Shown here: positions 46,015 through 61,994 of the stretch, one piece after another
How the letters are laid out: each line of letters opens with the position of its first letter
Numbering within the stretch: position 1 is the first letter of the stretch
Source of the DNA: Deinococcus metallilatus
GTDB taxonomy: Bacteria; Deinococcota; Deinococci; Deinococcales; Deinococcaceae
Assembly: GCF_004758605.1 (NCBI RefSeq)
Contig: NZ_CP038512.1
Coordinates: 2,728,501 to 2,792,500 of the forward strand
Direction of reading: 5' to 3'
Length of the DNA stretch: 64,000 bases
Translations under genes and position numbers: made by a program
Notes under the pieces: generated by a model
Told to the model about the DNA's origin: nothing
Database searches by the model: none
The model's input: the letters and a program-made list of their open reading frames with translations, nothing else

Positions 46015-47367
46015 GTGACTCCCTCGAAGCGACTGCCCGCGCTCCTGAGCCTCGCCCTGACCCTGGCCGCCTGTGGAACGGCACCCCAGGCTGGCCCGGA
46101 CACGGCCCATACAGCCCTGACTTCCCTCGCGGCGACGGGTGAGCCGGTCATCAATGAGCTGTACTACGACTCTCCCAGCACCGACGCGGGCACGTTCATC
46201 GAGCTGAAGGGTCCGGCGGGCAAGAGCCTGAGCGGGTACACGCTGGCGGCCTACGACACGGCGGGCACGCAGTACCGCACGATCACGCTATCGGGCACGA
46301 TTCCGGCCAGCGGGTACTTCGTGGTGGCGCAGGACACGACGGTGGCGAACCGGAACCTGGTGAACGCGGGCGCGGACCTGAACAACGGCAGCGCCAGCCT
46401 GCGCCTGCTGAAGTCGGGCACCGTGATCGACGCGGTGGCCTACGGGACCCCCAGCGTGAGCCGCGGCGAGGGCACGCCTGCTCCGACAACCGGCGCGGGG
46501 TCGGCCCTGGCCCGCGTGCCCGACGGGCAGGACACGGGCGCGAACAGCGCGGACTTCAGGGTGCAGGCCGCCACCGCGGGCACGGCCAACGGCGGCAGCG
46601 CCCCGGCCTCCAAGACCGTGCTGTTCGACCTCACCAAGCATGAGGACGCCGGGAATGCCGACTGGCGCATCGACGGCGCGTACAGCGACTACGCGGCGGC
46701 GCTGCGGGGCCTGGGCTACACGGTGCAGACGCTGACGGGCACGGCGATCACGTCCGCTGCCCTGAGCGGGGCGCGCGTGCTGGTGATCGCCGAACCGCAG
46801 AATCCCTTCTCCGACAGCGAGCGCGCGGCCCTCCAGAGCTTCGTGCAGGGCGGCGGGGGCCTGTTCATGATCAGCGACCACCGCGATTCCGACCGCGACA
46901 ACGACGGCTGGGACAGCCCAGAAGCCTTCGACGGTTGGGACGGCAGCACACCCGCCAGCGTGAGCAGCAGCCTCCAGCGCAGCCTGGACAGCGACACGCT
47001 GTTCGGCCTGCGGCATTCCTTCAACTCCAGCTTCAACGATCCCGTCTACACCGCCACGCCCACCAGCAGCACGCACCCCATCGTGGTCGGCGGCGCGGGC
47101 AGCGGGGACGACGTGGCGAGCGCGGGCGTGTACGTGGGCACCAGCATCGACGTGCTGGGCGGCACCGGCGTTCTGGGCACGGGCGGCAAGACCTACCTGG
47201 GTGTGAACACGGTGGGATCGGGCCGCGTGGCCGCCTGGGGCGACACCAGCACCTTCAGTGACGGGACCTTCAGCGACGGCACCACCAGCCAGTACCAGAA
47301 CTGGGGGAACCTCAGCAACGCGAACCTGGGGAAGAACGTGGTGCGCTGGCTGGCGGGGGACCTGTAA
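46015..47367 (+). CDS. Lamin-tail-domain lipoprotein with a C-terminal ThuA/GATase-like domain
   Basis: The 450-residue protein has a lipoprotein signal (LTLAAC, Cys20). The lamin-tail domain (about 42-170) starts VINELYYDSPSTDAGTFIELKG, then SGTIPASGYFVVAQD. A glutamine-amidotransferase-like Rossmann part follows (about 195-450), with GARVLVIAEPQNPFSDSERAAL, then GGGLFMISDHRDSDRDNDGWD. Lamin-tail domains occur in bacterial surface and secreted nucleases; this protein has no nuclease motif. GTG start at 46015. Outer-surface adhesion or carbohydrate binding is possible but unproven. Confidence 0.75.
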   Translation: MTPSKRLPALLSLALTLAACGTAPQAGPDTAHTALTSLAATGEPVINELYYDSPSTDAGTFIELKGPAGKSLSGYTLAAYDTAGTQYRTITLSGTIPASGYFVVAQDTTVANRNLVNAGADLNNGSASLRLLKSGTVIDAVAYGTPSVSRGEGTPAPTTGAGSALARVPDGQDTGANSADFRVQAATAGTANGGSAPASKTVLFDLTKHEDAGNADWRIDGAYSDYAAALRGLGYTVQTLTGTAITSAALSGARVLVIAEPQNPFSDSERAALQSFVQGGGGLFMISDHRDSDRDNDGWDSPEAFDGWDGSTPASVSSSLQRSLDSDTLFGLRHSFNSSFNDPVYTATPTSSTHPIVVGGAGSGDDVASAGVYVGTSIDVLGGTGVLGTGGKTYLGVNTVGSGRVAAWGDTSTFSDGTFSDGTTSQYQNWGNLSNANLGKNVVRWLAGDL

Positions 47368-47421
47368 CCCAGCCCGTCCCCACTGCTGAGACAGCCTCCC
47401 CTCCGCGTGTGACAGTGGTGT

Positions 47422-47427
47422 TACCGT
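47422..47427 (+). promoter_or_regulatory. -10 hexamer, leaderless promoter of glyA
   Basis: TACCGT is 6 nt before the ATG at 47434. Confidence 0.55.
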
Positions 47428-47433
47428 ACGTCC

Positions 47434-48657
<1,224 letters not shown>

Positions 48658-48713
48658 ACCCAGCCGAGGAACCGACCCCCGGGGCCACCTGGGGGATTTG
48701 TTTTGCCAGATTT

Positions 48714-48729
48714 TTGTGAGATTTCTCAA
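48714..48729. promoter_or_regulatory. Palindrome upstream of the HD-GYP gene
   Basis: TTGTGAGATTTCTCAA, an imperfect 16-nt inverted repeat ending 3 nt before the -10 (TAAGTT, 48732-48737), which is itself 6 nt before the ATG at 48744. It is a possible operator. Confidence 0.45.
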
Positions 48730-48743
48730 GTTAAGTTCATACC

Positions 48744-49862
48744 ATGACCGCCTTCCCCTTCGCTGGCGAGGTGCCGACCGCCCCGCATGACCTGTCGCTG
48801 CACCTGACACGTCTGGGCCTGACGGCGCCCGATCTGGGGAGCGCGATGCAGCCCGTACTGGACGTGCTGGTGAGCCGGACGGCGGCGGTGGGCGCGGGGT
48901 ACTTTCAGTTGCGGGACACCACGCTGGCCTACCACGCGCGGGCGGCCAGCGGGGACATGCCACAGGGGCCTCTGATGGAGGCGCTGCTGGCGCACGGCCT
49001 GCCACCGGAACTGCCGCTGGTGGGCGCGCTGCGGGAGGCGGGAAGCGTGCTGTTCTTCGAGGACACGCGCGCCCATCCGCACGCGGCGGGCTTTGCCGAC
49101 CTGGGCGTGCTGGCGCTGACCGCCGCGCCTGTCTGCGACCAGGGGGGGCGGCTGGTGGGGGCGCTGCTGTCACACGTGTTCACGCCGCACGCCTGGAGCG
49201 GGGAGGAGCGGCGGCTGGTGGGCACCATCACCGGCCTGCTGACGCTGCTGGCCGCGCGTCTGGATGCCGAGGAGCGCGAGCGGGACGCCCACGAGAGTGC
49301 CCTGCGTGCGCTCGGCCTGATGCTGGAGGCCAGAGACGCCGAGACGCACGGGCACACCGACCGGGTGACCGCGCTGGCGCTGCGCCTGGGCCGCGCCCTG
49401 GGCCTCAGCGAGACGGAACTGCGCGACCTGCGCTGGGGCGCGTACCTGCATGACATCGGCAAGATCGGCATTCCCGACGAGGTCCTGCACTGCCCCGGTA
49501 CGCTGGACGCCGCGGCCCGCGCCCGGATGCAGGGCCACGTCACCGAGGGGGCGCGGCTGGCGGCACAACTGCCCTTCCTCTCCCGCGCGGCGCTCGACGT
49601 GATCGCCGGGCACCACGAGTGCTGGGACGGCAGCGGTTACCCCTGCGGCCTCGCGGGCGAGGCGATTCCCCTGCACGCCCGCATCTTCGCCGCCTGCGAC
49701 GTGTACGACGCCCTGATCAGCGTCCGGCCCTACAAACGGGCCTGGCCCCACGCGGAAGCCGCCGCGCACCTGGCGCGGTGCAGCGGCACCCACTTCGACC
49801 CGGCGGTCGTGACAGCACTGCTGCGCGTGCTGGACGAGGAAGCGCCAGCGGCAAGCGCGTGA
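48744..49862 (+). CDS. HD-GYP domain c-di-GMP phosphodiesterase with GAF-like sensor
   Basis: The 372-residue protein has a GAF-like sensor (about 25-170), a short helix linker, and an HD-GYP domain (about 185-365). The latter shows ETHGHTDRVTALA, YLHDIGKIGIPD (the HD pair) and HHECWDGSGYPCGLAGEAIP (GYP). It should hydrolyse c-di-GMP, with activity set by the GAF ligand. There is no membrane helix. It ends just before the convergent MT-A70 methylase gene. Confidence 0.92.
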   Translation: MTAFPFAGEVPTAPHDLSLHLTRLGLTAPDLGSAMQPVLDVLVSRTAAVGAGYFQLRDTTLAYHARAASGDMPQGPLMEALLAHGLPPELPLVGALREAGSVLFFEDTRAHPHAAGFADLGVLALTAAPVCDQGGRLVGALLSHVFTPHAWSGEERRLVGTITGLLTLLAARLDAEERERDAHESALRALGLMLEARDAETHGHTDRVTALALRLGRALGLSETELRDLRWGAYLHDIGKIGIPDEVLHCPGTLDAAARARMQGHVTEGARLAAQLPFLSRAALDVIAGHHECWDGSGYPCGLAGEAIPLHARIFAACDVYDALISVRPYKRAWPHAEAAAHLARCSGTHFDPAVVTALLRVLDEEAPAASA

Positions 49863-49905
49863 CGGGGGGTTGCGCTGAGGGCGTGCCCGGTCCCACACCA
49901 GTTAC

Positions 49906-50580
49906 TCAATCGTTGGCATGCTCCAGAGGCGCAGAGGGAAGCAGCAACGGTTCTACGGACAGGGCCTGTGACCGGGAATGGTTACTGTATGTCTCCCAGG
50001 TGGGTGTGTACGCCTCATCCGCCTGGTTGCCCCAGACCGTCCAGCCAGGGCGGGTGCCCCGCGCAAACAGTTCCAGATAGGGGCCAGGGCTGCACGCCTC
50101 GATCAGTTCGTACTGCTCGTCGGGCTTGCGGGAATGCTCGCGCTTCTGTGTCTTGAGGATATTGACCTGTCGTCGGCCCGGCGCGAGCGTGCGGGCACCC
50201 TTGCCACGCACGCCAAACAGGATGATCTCCGTTGTGTTGCGAAAATAAAAGCCTACCCCGCGCCCATCCGGTTCACCGTCCTTGCGGACTTTGTGCCAGA
50301 TCAGGTTGGTCTTGTACGTGAATCCCCAGGCGCTCATGACCTCCAGCCCCTCGGGCAGCAGGGCATTCGGCACCCACAGGTAGAGGTGAGCGGTGGGGGC
50401 CGCCGCGTCCGCAACCGGAATGGCCTTGATCGCCTCCAGCCCCAGGGTCGGGTAGCGGCTGAGGCGGTGATGTTCAGGGGCGACCTTGCCGGTCCGGTTG
50501 ATGAACTGCCAGGGGGGATCAGCCAGAATGGTCGCGTACTTTCCCTGCACGTCCCGGCGAAAGTCCTCGGCCGCCGACAT
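49906..50580 (-). CDS. MT-A70 family adenine DNA methyltransferase (modification subunit)
   Basis: The 224-residue protein has the DPPW catalytic motif (Asp21-Trp24) and the MT-A70 segments YLWVPNALLPEGLEVMSAWGF and HSRKPDEQYELIE. It should methylate N6 of adenine in the recognition site. Its ATG overlaps the stop of the endonuclease gene by 1 nt (TGATG). This order, nuclease first and methylase second, is less common and puts both on one message. Confidence 0.9.
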   Translation of the reverse strand: MSAAEDFRRDVQGKYATILADPPWQFINRTGKVAPEHHRLSRYPTLGLEAIKAIPVADAAAPTAHLYLWVPNALLPEGLEVMSAWGFTYKTNLIWHKVRKDGEPDGRGVGFYFRNTTEIILFGVRGKGARTLAPGRRQVNILKTQKREHSRKPDEQYELIEACSPGPYLELFARGTRPGWTVWGNQADEAYTPTWETYSNHSRSQALSVEPLLLPSAPLEHAND

Positions 50581-51170
50581 CAGCAGTCCTCCGCGTAAAC
50601 ACGCTCGCTGATCCCGATGACGAGAATGGGGCAGCCCGCGCCACTCCCGCCCTCGATACGGGGCAGCAGTTTGCTCATATGCGTGGTACTCATGCCGTAA
50701 CTGCTTCCCCGCCCGAGCCGGTTGAAGATGGTTTGCAGATGGTCGCAGCGCGTGATGATGACCCCCACGCTGATAGCCCGCAGGTCAAACAGCAACCGGA
50801 AGTTGTTCAGGTCACGGTCGAAGAAGGGATCTTTGTTGTTCCATTCGACTTCGAGTGCGACCCGGTTCTTGAAGCAGTCCACCTTATGCGTGGGGCTGTC
50901 CTTCTGAACACCGTCCACCGTGACCGCCGTGTCGAACTTTTTCTCACGCCAGCCCCGGGCGACCAGAAAGCGGTCGATGGCGTCGGCGACGCGGCTCTTG
51001 TTGCCCCCGCCCGAGGTGATCCAGGACTGACAGAGCCGGAAGTCGTCCAGCAGGGCCAGCAGATCGTTCCACTCGGCAGGAAAGTCAGTGGCGAGGATGG
51101 CGCAGGCGTGCTTCCACTCATGCACCTCGTACTTCTCGCGGAGGTGGTCGGGGATCAGATCAAGTGCCAC
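50580..51170 (-). CDS. Type II restriction endonuclease, BglII-like
   Basis: The 196-residue protein resembles the BglII/BamHI-type fold. The catalytic spacing fits: Asp98, Glu107 and Glu109 in KVDCFKNRVALEVEW match the D-x8-E-x-E/Q arrangement (BglII Asp84, Glu93, Gln95). VADAIDRFLVARGW and DPFFDRDLNNFRLLFDL also fit. The site is likely to hold GATC, as for BglII relatives, but cannot be read from sequence. GTG start at 51170, -10 TACCCT at 51187-51192. It is paired with an adenine methylase, whereas BglII's own partner is a cytosine N4-methylase. Confidence 0.8.
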   Translation of the reverse strand: MALDLIPDHLREKYEVHEWKHACAILATDFPAEWNDLLALLDDFRLCQSWITSGGGNKSRVADAIDRFLVARGWREKKFDTAVTVDGVQKDSPTHKVDCFKNRVALEVEWNNKDPFFDRDLNNFRLLFDLRAISVGVIITRCDHLQTIFNRLGRGSSYGMSTTHMSKLLPRIEGGSGAGCPILVIGISERVYAEDC

Positions 51171-51186
51171 AACGAATCACGTTCAC

Positions 51187-51192
51187 AGGGTA
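51187..51192 (-). promoter_or_regulatory. -10 hexamer of the restriction-modification operon
   Basis: TACCCT about 16 nt before the GTG at 51170, giving a short leader. Confidence 0.45.
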
Positions 51193-51200
51193 CTGCCCTC

Positions 51201-52079
<879 letters not shown>

Positions 52080-52085
52080 AGCCGT

Positions 52086-52091
52086 AAGGTA
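52086..52091 (-). promoter_or_regulatory. -10 hexamer, leaderless promoter of the phosphoesterase
   Basis: TACCTT is 6 nt before the ATG at 52079. Confidence 0.5.
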
Positions 52092-52137
52092 GCGTTCAGG
52101 CGTGAGATCACCGTCCGCCAAAAGGTGCAGCGCGGCG

Positions 52138-52143
52138 TACACT
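52138..52143 (+). promoter_or_regulatory. -10 hexamer, leaderless promoter of the DUF3006-CHAD-CDF operon
   Basis: TACACT is 6 nt before the ATG at 52150. Confidence 0.5.
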
Positions 52144-52149
52144 GCGCCC

Positions 52150-52409
52150 ATGACGTGGGCGGGTGACCTTCTGGTGGTGGATGTGCTGGACGAGGACGCG
52201 GGCCTCGCGGATGTGGAGGACGCGCGGGGCCGCACGTATCAGCTCCCCGCCGAGTGGTTGCCGGACGTGCGGGACGGCGCGGCCTACCGGGTGACGGTCA
52301 CCGGGGGGGGCGTGACCTTTACCCCGGACCCCGACGGCGCGCGGCTGCTCCGTGAGCGGAGCAAACAGACGCTCCTCGACTTCTCGGACGAACCGGGCGC
52401 GGAGAACCT

Positions 52410-52413
<4 letters not shown>
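52150..52413 (+). CDS. DUF3006-like small protein
   Basis: The 87-residue protein has a beta-rich DUF3006-like core (VVDVLDEDAGLADVED, then TYQLPAEWLP) and a short charged C-terminal helix. Its function is unknown. Its stop overlaps the GTG of the phosphatase gene (GTGA), starting a run of four coupled genes. Confidence 0.6.
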
Positions 52414-53973
<1,560 letters not shown>

Positions 53974-53977
<4 letters not shown>

Positions 53978-54864
53978 GCGAACACGGCCACACCCACGGG
54001 GCGAATGCCAACGCCCGCCAGCTCCGTATCGCGCTGGCCCTGACCGGCGCGTTCCTGGTGGTGGAGGTCATCTACGGCTTCCTGTCGCATAGCCTCGCGC
54101 TGCTCTCGGACGCGGGGCACATGCTCACGGATGTGGCGGCGCTGGCCCTCTCGCTCCTCGCCATCCGCCTGGGACAGCGGCCCGCCGACCGCCAGCGCAC
54201 CTTCGGCTACCGCCGCACCGAGATTCTGGCGGCGGCGCTGAACGCCGGGGCGCTCTTTGCCATCGGGATTTACATTCTGGTCGAGGCCTACCAGCGGTTG
54301 CGGGAGCCGGTGGCGGTGCAGACCACGCCGATGCTGATCGTGGCGGTGCTGGGCCTGCTCGTGAACCTGATCAGCGCCCGCATCCTGGCGGGGGGCAGTG
54401 AAGGCAGCCTGAACGTGAAGTCCGCGTACCTCGAAGTCCTGGGCGACCTGCTGGGGTCCGTCGCCGTGATCGTCGGGGCGCTCGTGATCCGCTTTACCGG
54501 CCTGACCTGGGTGGACCCGGTGCTGGGTGCGCTGATCGGCCTATGGGTGCTGCCGCGCACCTGGACGCTGCTCAAGGCCAGCGTGAACGTGCTGCTCGAA
54601 GGCGTGCCGGAGGGCCTCGACCTGGATAACCTACGGGCGGACCTGCGCGCCCTCCCCGGCGTGCAGGAGGTCCACGACCTGCACGTCTGGAGCGTGACCA
54701 GCGCCGAACACAACCTCACCGCCCACCTCGTCAGCGCCGAGGCCCCGGCCACCCTGCTGGCCGAGGTGCACGAGATCGCGGAACGCTACGGAATCGAACA
54801 CGTGACGGTGCAGGTGGAACCGGAGGGCGTCCACGCGGGTCATGAGGGGCATCTGCACCCGTGA
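53974..54864 (+). CDS. Cation diffusion facilitator (zinc/divalent metal exporter)
   Basis: The 296-residue CDF protein has an N-terminal His run (HGHTHG), six membrane helices with the metal site HSLALLSDAGHMLTD in helix 2 and SAYLEVLGDLLGS in helix 5 (Glu in place of the usual His), and a C-terminal cytoplasmic metal-sensing domain (about 205-290) ending in His residues. It exports Zn2+ or related ions against protons. GTG start overlaps the CHAD stop. Confidence 0.92.
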
Positions 54865-54917
54865 GCTTTTGCGTCCTTCTTTTGAGGGACCTAAAAACTG
54901 TAGATCATAGACCGTTC

Positions 54918-55532
54918 TTACTTGCTTTCGGCATACATGCCCAACCTTTGTGTCTTGGCCAATTCAGCCGCGCTTGCCAACTCTCCCTCATACGGACCCT
55001 TGCTCTTAATAGGGAGGGCAAGACCTCGCTCTACCAGTATAATATTTATCAAGTTATTACCCAGCCACAAAAATACTTCTTTCTGCCCACCCACCGAATA
55101 CTCACCCGTCGCTTCTACATTTACGATGGAGGCAGGTGGAACCAACCAGCCTAGCAGGCGGGCCACACTCACTTCCTGACCTGGAGCAATGACAATCCCT
55201 GAGAGTTTTATTTCTTCTGGCCCACCATTCATAATGCCTTTAATAATGAGGCCATCAGTCGATTCAGAAACCCGAAATGGGGTGATTTTAGCAGGAACTG
55301 TGAGGTGACGCGCCGTAAGCATCTCCCTCACTGTAATTGGGTTGTCAAAGATGCCCGCGCGTGGCTGGAGAGATCGAATATAATCTTGCGCCGCCTGTGC
55401 CTCTCGCGGCTTTGACATATCGAAACACACTTGCTGTCGTTGCCCAGCAACCAAGTCCTTATAGAAGCATTGCAACTGCGCTGATGCGGTAGAGGCAATA
55501 ATGGCGAGGGCCAGCGTAGCCAGTTTCCTCAT
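54918..55532 (-). CDS. Secreted protein with a degenerate SNase-like domain
   Basis: The 204-residue protein has a signal peptide (cleavage near ASAQ, 19) and a C-terminal half (about 95-200) that follows the staphylococcal-nuclease fold in outline: IKLSGIVIAPGQE, then VFLWLGNNLINIILVERGLAL and ASAAELAKTQRLGMYAE. The catalytic Arg-Glu-Arg set is not seen (QKEVF in place of the GR segment), so it is probably not a nuclease. The gene is markedly AT-rich next to its 70% G+C neighbours, a sign of transfer. Leaderless -10 TAAGGT. Confidence 0.6.
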   Translation of the reverse strand: MRKLATLALAIIASTASAQLQCFYKDLVAGQRQQVCFDMSKPREAQAAQDYIRSLQPRAGIFDNPITVREMLTARHLTVPAKITPFRVSESTDGLIIKGIMNGGPEEIKLSGIVIAPGQEVSVARLLGWLVPPASIVNVEATGEYSVGGQKEVFLWLGNNLINIILVERGLALPIKSKGPYEGELASAAELAKTQRLGMYAESK

Positions 55533-55539
55533 GACCCCC

Positions 55540-55545
55540 ACCTTA
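55540..55545 (-). promoter_or_regulatory. -10 hexamer, leaderless promoter of the SNase-like gene
   Basis: TAAGGT is 7 nt before the ATG at 55532. Confidence 0.5.
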
Positions 55546-55607
55546 ACCACTCTCACTTGCCATAGAGCGCCAATTTGACCACCACCCCCACTTGGGGGCA
55601 TTGTCCT

Positions 55608-56231
55608 CTACCCCGCCCCCTCCAGCCGCGCCAGGTCCTCCGGCGTGTCCACATCGGCCAGCAGGGCGGCGGGAAACCGCAGCGTCACGGCCTCTTTCGC
55701 GCATTGCCGCAGCAGCGTTCGCGGGCCGTGGTCGGCATCGGGCAATTCGCGCAGGGCGGGGAACAGGTCGGCGCGGAACAGGTGGGGCGGGGCGCGGACA
55801 GCCTCTCCCTCTTCCCCATATTCGGCCAGCACCAGGGGCACACCGGAAGCGCGGAAGGCGGCCAGCAGGCGCGCGTGAACCTCGCCGGTCAGCAGCGGCA
55901 TATCGGCCAGCGCGAAGTGGGCGGCCCCCAGGCCTGCGGGCAGGGCCGAGGCCGCTACCCGGAAGGACCCCGCGAGGCCCCGCGCCGGGTCGGGATTCTC
56001 GGCAAAAGTGAAGGGGAGCCCCCGCAGCGCCGCCCGGACCCCCTCTCCCACCTCGCCTGGTGGGACGGCTGCCAGCAGAAGGTCAAAGCCACCTTCCGCC
56101 AGCGCGAGAGCGGCGCGACGCACCAGCGGCACCCCGTGCAGGGTGGCGAGCTGCTTGGGCCGCCCCATCCGCGTGCCCCGGCCAGCGGCGAGCAGCACGC
56201 CCGCGACCGGGCCGGAGGAAGGTTGGCGCAT
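55608..56231 (-). CDS. mocA: Molybdenum-cofactor cytidylyltransferase-like protein (MocA/MobA family)
   Basis: The 207-residue nucleotidyltransferase has GVLLAAGRGTRMGRPKQLATLHG, of which the Gly-rich loop and Lys bind CTP or GTP, FALADMPLLTGE for the metal, and VDTPEDLARLE at the end. MocA adds CMP to molybdopterin for xanthine-dehydrogenase/CO-dehydrogenase-type enzymes. Being divergent from coxG/D/E-type genes supports MocA over MobA. Leaderless-type promoter. Confidence 0.8.
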   Translation of the reverse strand: MRQPSSGPVAGVLLAAGRGTRMGRPKQLATLHGVPLVRRAALALAEGGFDLLLAAVPPGEVGEGVRAALRGLPFTFAENPDPARGLAGSFRVAASALPAGLGAAHFALADMPLLTGEVHARLLAAFRASGVPLVLAEYGEEGEAVRAPPHLFRADLFPALRELPDADHGPRTLLRQCAKEAVTLRFPAALLADVDTPEDLARLEGAG

Positions 56232-56237
56232 GGTTGG

Positions 56238-56243
56238 AGTCTA
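56238..56243 (-). promoter_or_regulatory. -10 hexamer, leaderless promoter of the mocA-like gene
   Basis: TAGACT is 6 nt before the ATG at 56231. Confidence 0.55.
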
Positions 56244-56317
56244 TCCACCCCGGGGCCGCCCCAGGTGGGGCAGAATGGGGAGAGAGGTCCCAGAACCCGG
56301 CTTCTCCCCAGGAGGTC

Positions 56318-56785
<468 letters not shown>

Positions 56786-56792
56786 GGCCGGG

Positions 56793-58876
<2,084 letters not shown>

Positions 58877-58892
58877 GTGCCTTTCTTAACGG

Positions 58893-58921
58893 CTAACCCC
58901 TAACTCCTGCCCAGGGGTTAG
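58893..58921. terminator. Hairpin after coxE, built from heptads
   Basis: CTAACCCC/GGGGTTAG is a perfect 8-bp stem; its left arm is part of the heptad series CTAACCC, CTAACTC, CTGCCCA. No T-run follows on the plus strand, so its role as terminator is uncertain. Confidence 0.4.
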
Positions 58922-59061
58922 GGAATATTCAAGCCCCTGGTAGATCACCCTGGATTGTAGGATGAAGGCTCAATGAATAAAACCCCGTAAGAGTCCTCAC
59001 ATCCTGCACAGGGATGCTGATGGGGCCAGAGCGGGTGCGCCCTGTGGCAAAGGAGCAGATC

Positions 59062-60279
59062 ATGCCAGATCAAACCCCGCTTCAGGTCGGCTGGGACATG
59101 ACCGAGCCACGTGCTGCCCTCTCTGCGTTCCTGGGCACCTTGCCCACCACGCCGCGACTCCTGGCCCTGGGGGAACCGACTCATGGCCTTGACGCCTTCC
59201 CTGCCTGGCGCAACCGTATCTTCCGCACGCTGGTCGAGGATCACGGCTTCCGTTCCATCGCCCTTGAAAGTGACATCATCGCTGGCCTGCGGGTGAATGC
59301 CTCCGTCACAGCGGGCCCAGAACCGGTGGATGAAGTCATGCAAACAGGCTTCAGCCACGGCTTCGGCGCCATAAAGGCCAACCGGGCACTGGCCGAGTGG
59401 ATGAGGGACTTCAATGCGGGCCGCGAACCCGAGGGCCACCTGCGCTTCTATGGCTTCGACGCGCCCCTGGAAAATCTGTGGGCGGCCAGTCCCCGTGTCA
59501 GCCTGCTCGCCCTGCACGCTTTCCTGACCACGCATCTGGGCGGGTTACCCGTGGACACGACTACCCTGGAACACCTCTGTGGTGAAGACGCCCGCTGGAC
59601 CAACCCGGCGGCCGCCCTGGATGCGGCGCAATCCATCGGCAACAGCGACGAGGCACGGCAACTCCGGCTCCTGGCCGACAACCTTTCCAGCCTCTTGCAA
59701 ACCGAAACGCCGGGACTGGCCGCGCAACCAGATTTCTGGGAAGCGCAGTTGCACGCCCGCACGGCGACCGGCCTCCTTCGTTATCATGCCGTGATCGCCG
59801 ATCCCGCACCCACCCGCGTGGCGCGAATGCTGTCGCTGCGTGACCTGATGATGGCCGACAATCTCAGCGCCATTGCCGAGCGTGAACAGGAGCGGGGGCC
59901 GACACTCGTGTTCGCCCATAACGCCCACCTGCAACGTCAGATCAGCGCGATGAAGGTGAGAGGCAGGCGCCTGGAGTGGTGGAGTGCCGGGGCGCACGTC
60001 AGCACCCGTCTCGGCCAGCAATACGCCTTCATTGCCAGTGACCTCGGCACAGCGCCCGAAAAAGGCATTGGGGAACCGGCCCTGGACACGTTGGAAGGCG
60101 CTCTGATGCAGCTCGCCTTTCCGGTCACGCTTTGCCGCTCCCAGAAATTGGCCGCTGCACTGCCGGAATCCCTGGCAAAGAGAGCGGACGTTCCTCTTCA
60201 GGCCGGTTACTTCCCCCTTGGAGGGCAACACTTACGCCTCACGGACGGCGTACTCTTCATAAAGAACGTGACGAACTGA
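59062..60279 (+). CDS. Erythromycin-esterase family protein
   Basis: The 405-residue protein has the family motifs LLALGEPTHGLDAFPAWR (catalytic His), SIALESDIIAG (Glu) and LVFAHNAHLQRQ. Characterised members (EreA/EreB) open the macrolide lactone, but most chromosomal members are of unknown use. AAGGAG lies 6 nt before ATG 59062; an in-frame ATG at 59014 lacks a site. No resistance genes are adjacent. Confidence 0.85.
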   Translation: MPDQTPLQVGWDMTEPRAALSAFLGTLPTTPRLLALGEPTHGLDAFPAWRNRIFRTLVEDHGFRSIALESDIIAGLRVNASVTAGPEPVDEVMQTGFSHGFGAIKANRALAEWMRDFNAGREPEGHLRFYGFDAPLENLWAASPRVSLLALHAFLTTHLGGLPVDTTTLEHLCGEDARWTNPAAALDAAQSIGNSDEARQLRLLADNLSSLLQTETPGLAAQPDFWEAQLHARTATGLLRYHAVIADPAPTRVARMLSLRDLMMADNLSAIAEREQERGPTLVFAHNAHLQRQISAMKVRGRRLEWWSAGAHVSTRLGQQYAFIASDLGTAPEKGIGEPALDTLEGALMQLAFPVTLCRSQKLAAALPESLAKRADVPLQAGYFPLGGQHLRLTDGVLFIKNVTN

Positions 60280-60390
60280 GCAGGTCAAGGTCGCGTTCCA
60301 AATGGGCGAAGGCTGGTGCCGAGGCAGGCACCGGGGCGGGTCAGGCAACGCCGGAACCGTCCGGAACGACTCCTGCCCACTCCCTCCCCC

Positions 60391-61597
<1,207 letters not shown>

Positions 61598-61708
61598 TCC
61601 TCCGACTCTAGCTGGCCCAGCCGTCACCCCGCACCGAAGTTCAGGAAACCCGGAAGGCGGCAGAAGACAACGCCCCGGCATTCGGACCAGGGCGCATCGG
61701 GTGAGAAT

Positions 61709-61948
61709 TCAGAACCAGCGGCGGCGGGCCTTCGGCTTCCCACCCAGTCGGCGCTCGGCCTGCCCCAGCAGGAAGTCGAGGGCGCGGTCACGCTTGCGGA
61801 GCTTGGTGTACTTGCCGCGCTTGGCCTTCTGGTTGCGGCGGATCAGGCTGATGAGTTCGAGCGCGATGGGCGCGTAGACCAGCCACTTGCTGAATTTGCC
61901 GGAGGTGGCTTTGTTGGCGGTTTTGCTGGAGGAGGGGCGGCTTTTCAT
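61709..61948 (-). CDS. Small basic protein of unknown function
   Basis: The 79-residue Lys/Arg-rich protein has one weak hydrophobic stretch (FSKWLVYAPIALELISLI, about 19-36) and a strongly basic C-terminal half. It starts MKSRPSSSKTANK, with -10-like TAATAA 5 nt upstream. I recognise no family; a membrane-surface or nucleic-acid-binding role is possible. Composition and start make it a likely real gene. Confidence 0.6.
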   Translation of the reverse strand: MKSRPSSSKTANKATSGKFSKWLVYAPIALELISLIRRNQKAKRGKYTKLRKRDRALDFLLGQAERRLGGKPKARRRWF

Positions 61949-61994
61949 GCCTGTTATTACGACACTCCCGGCAGAAAAGTTGCTGAGGGGCAGC

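Noticed and set aside
47368..47433. Glycine riboswitch before glyA
   Set aside because: Only 66 nt separate the genes and the promoter is leaderless.
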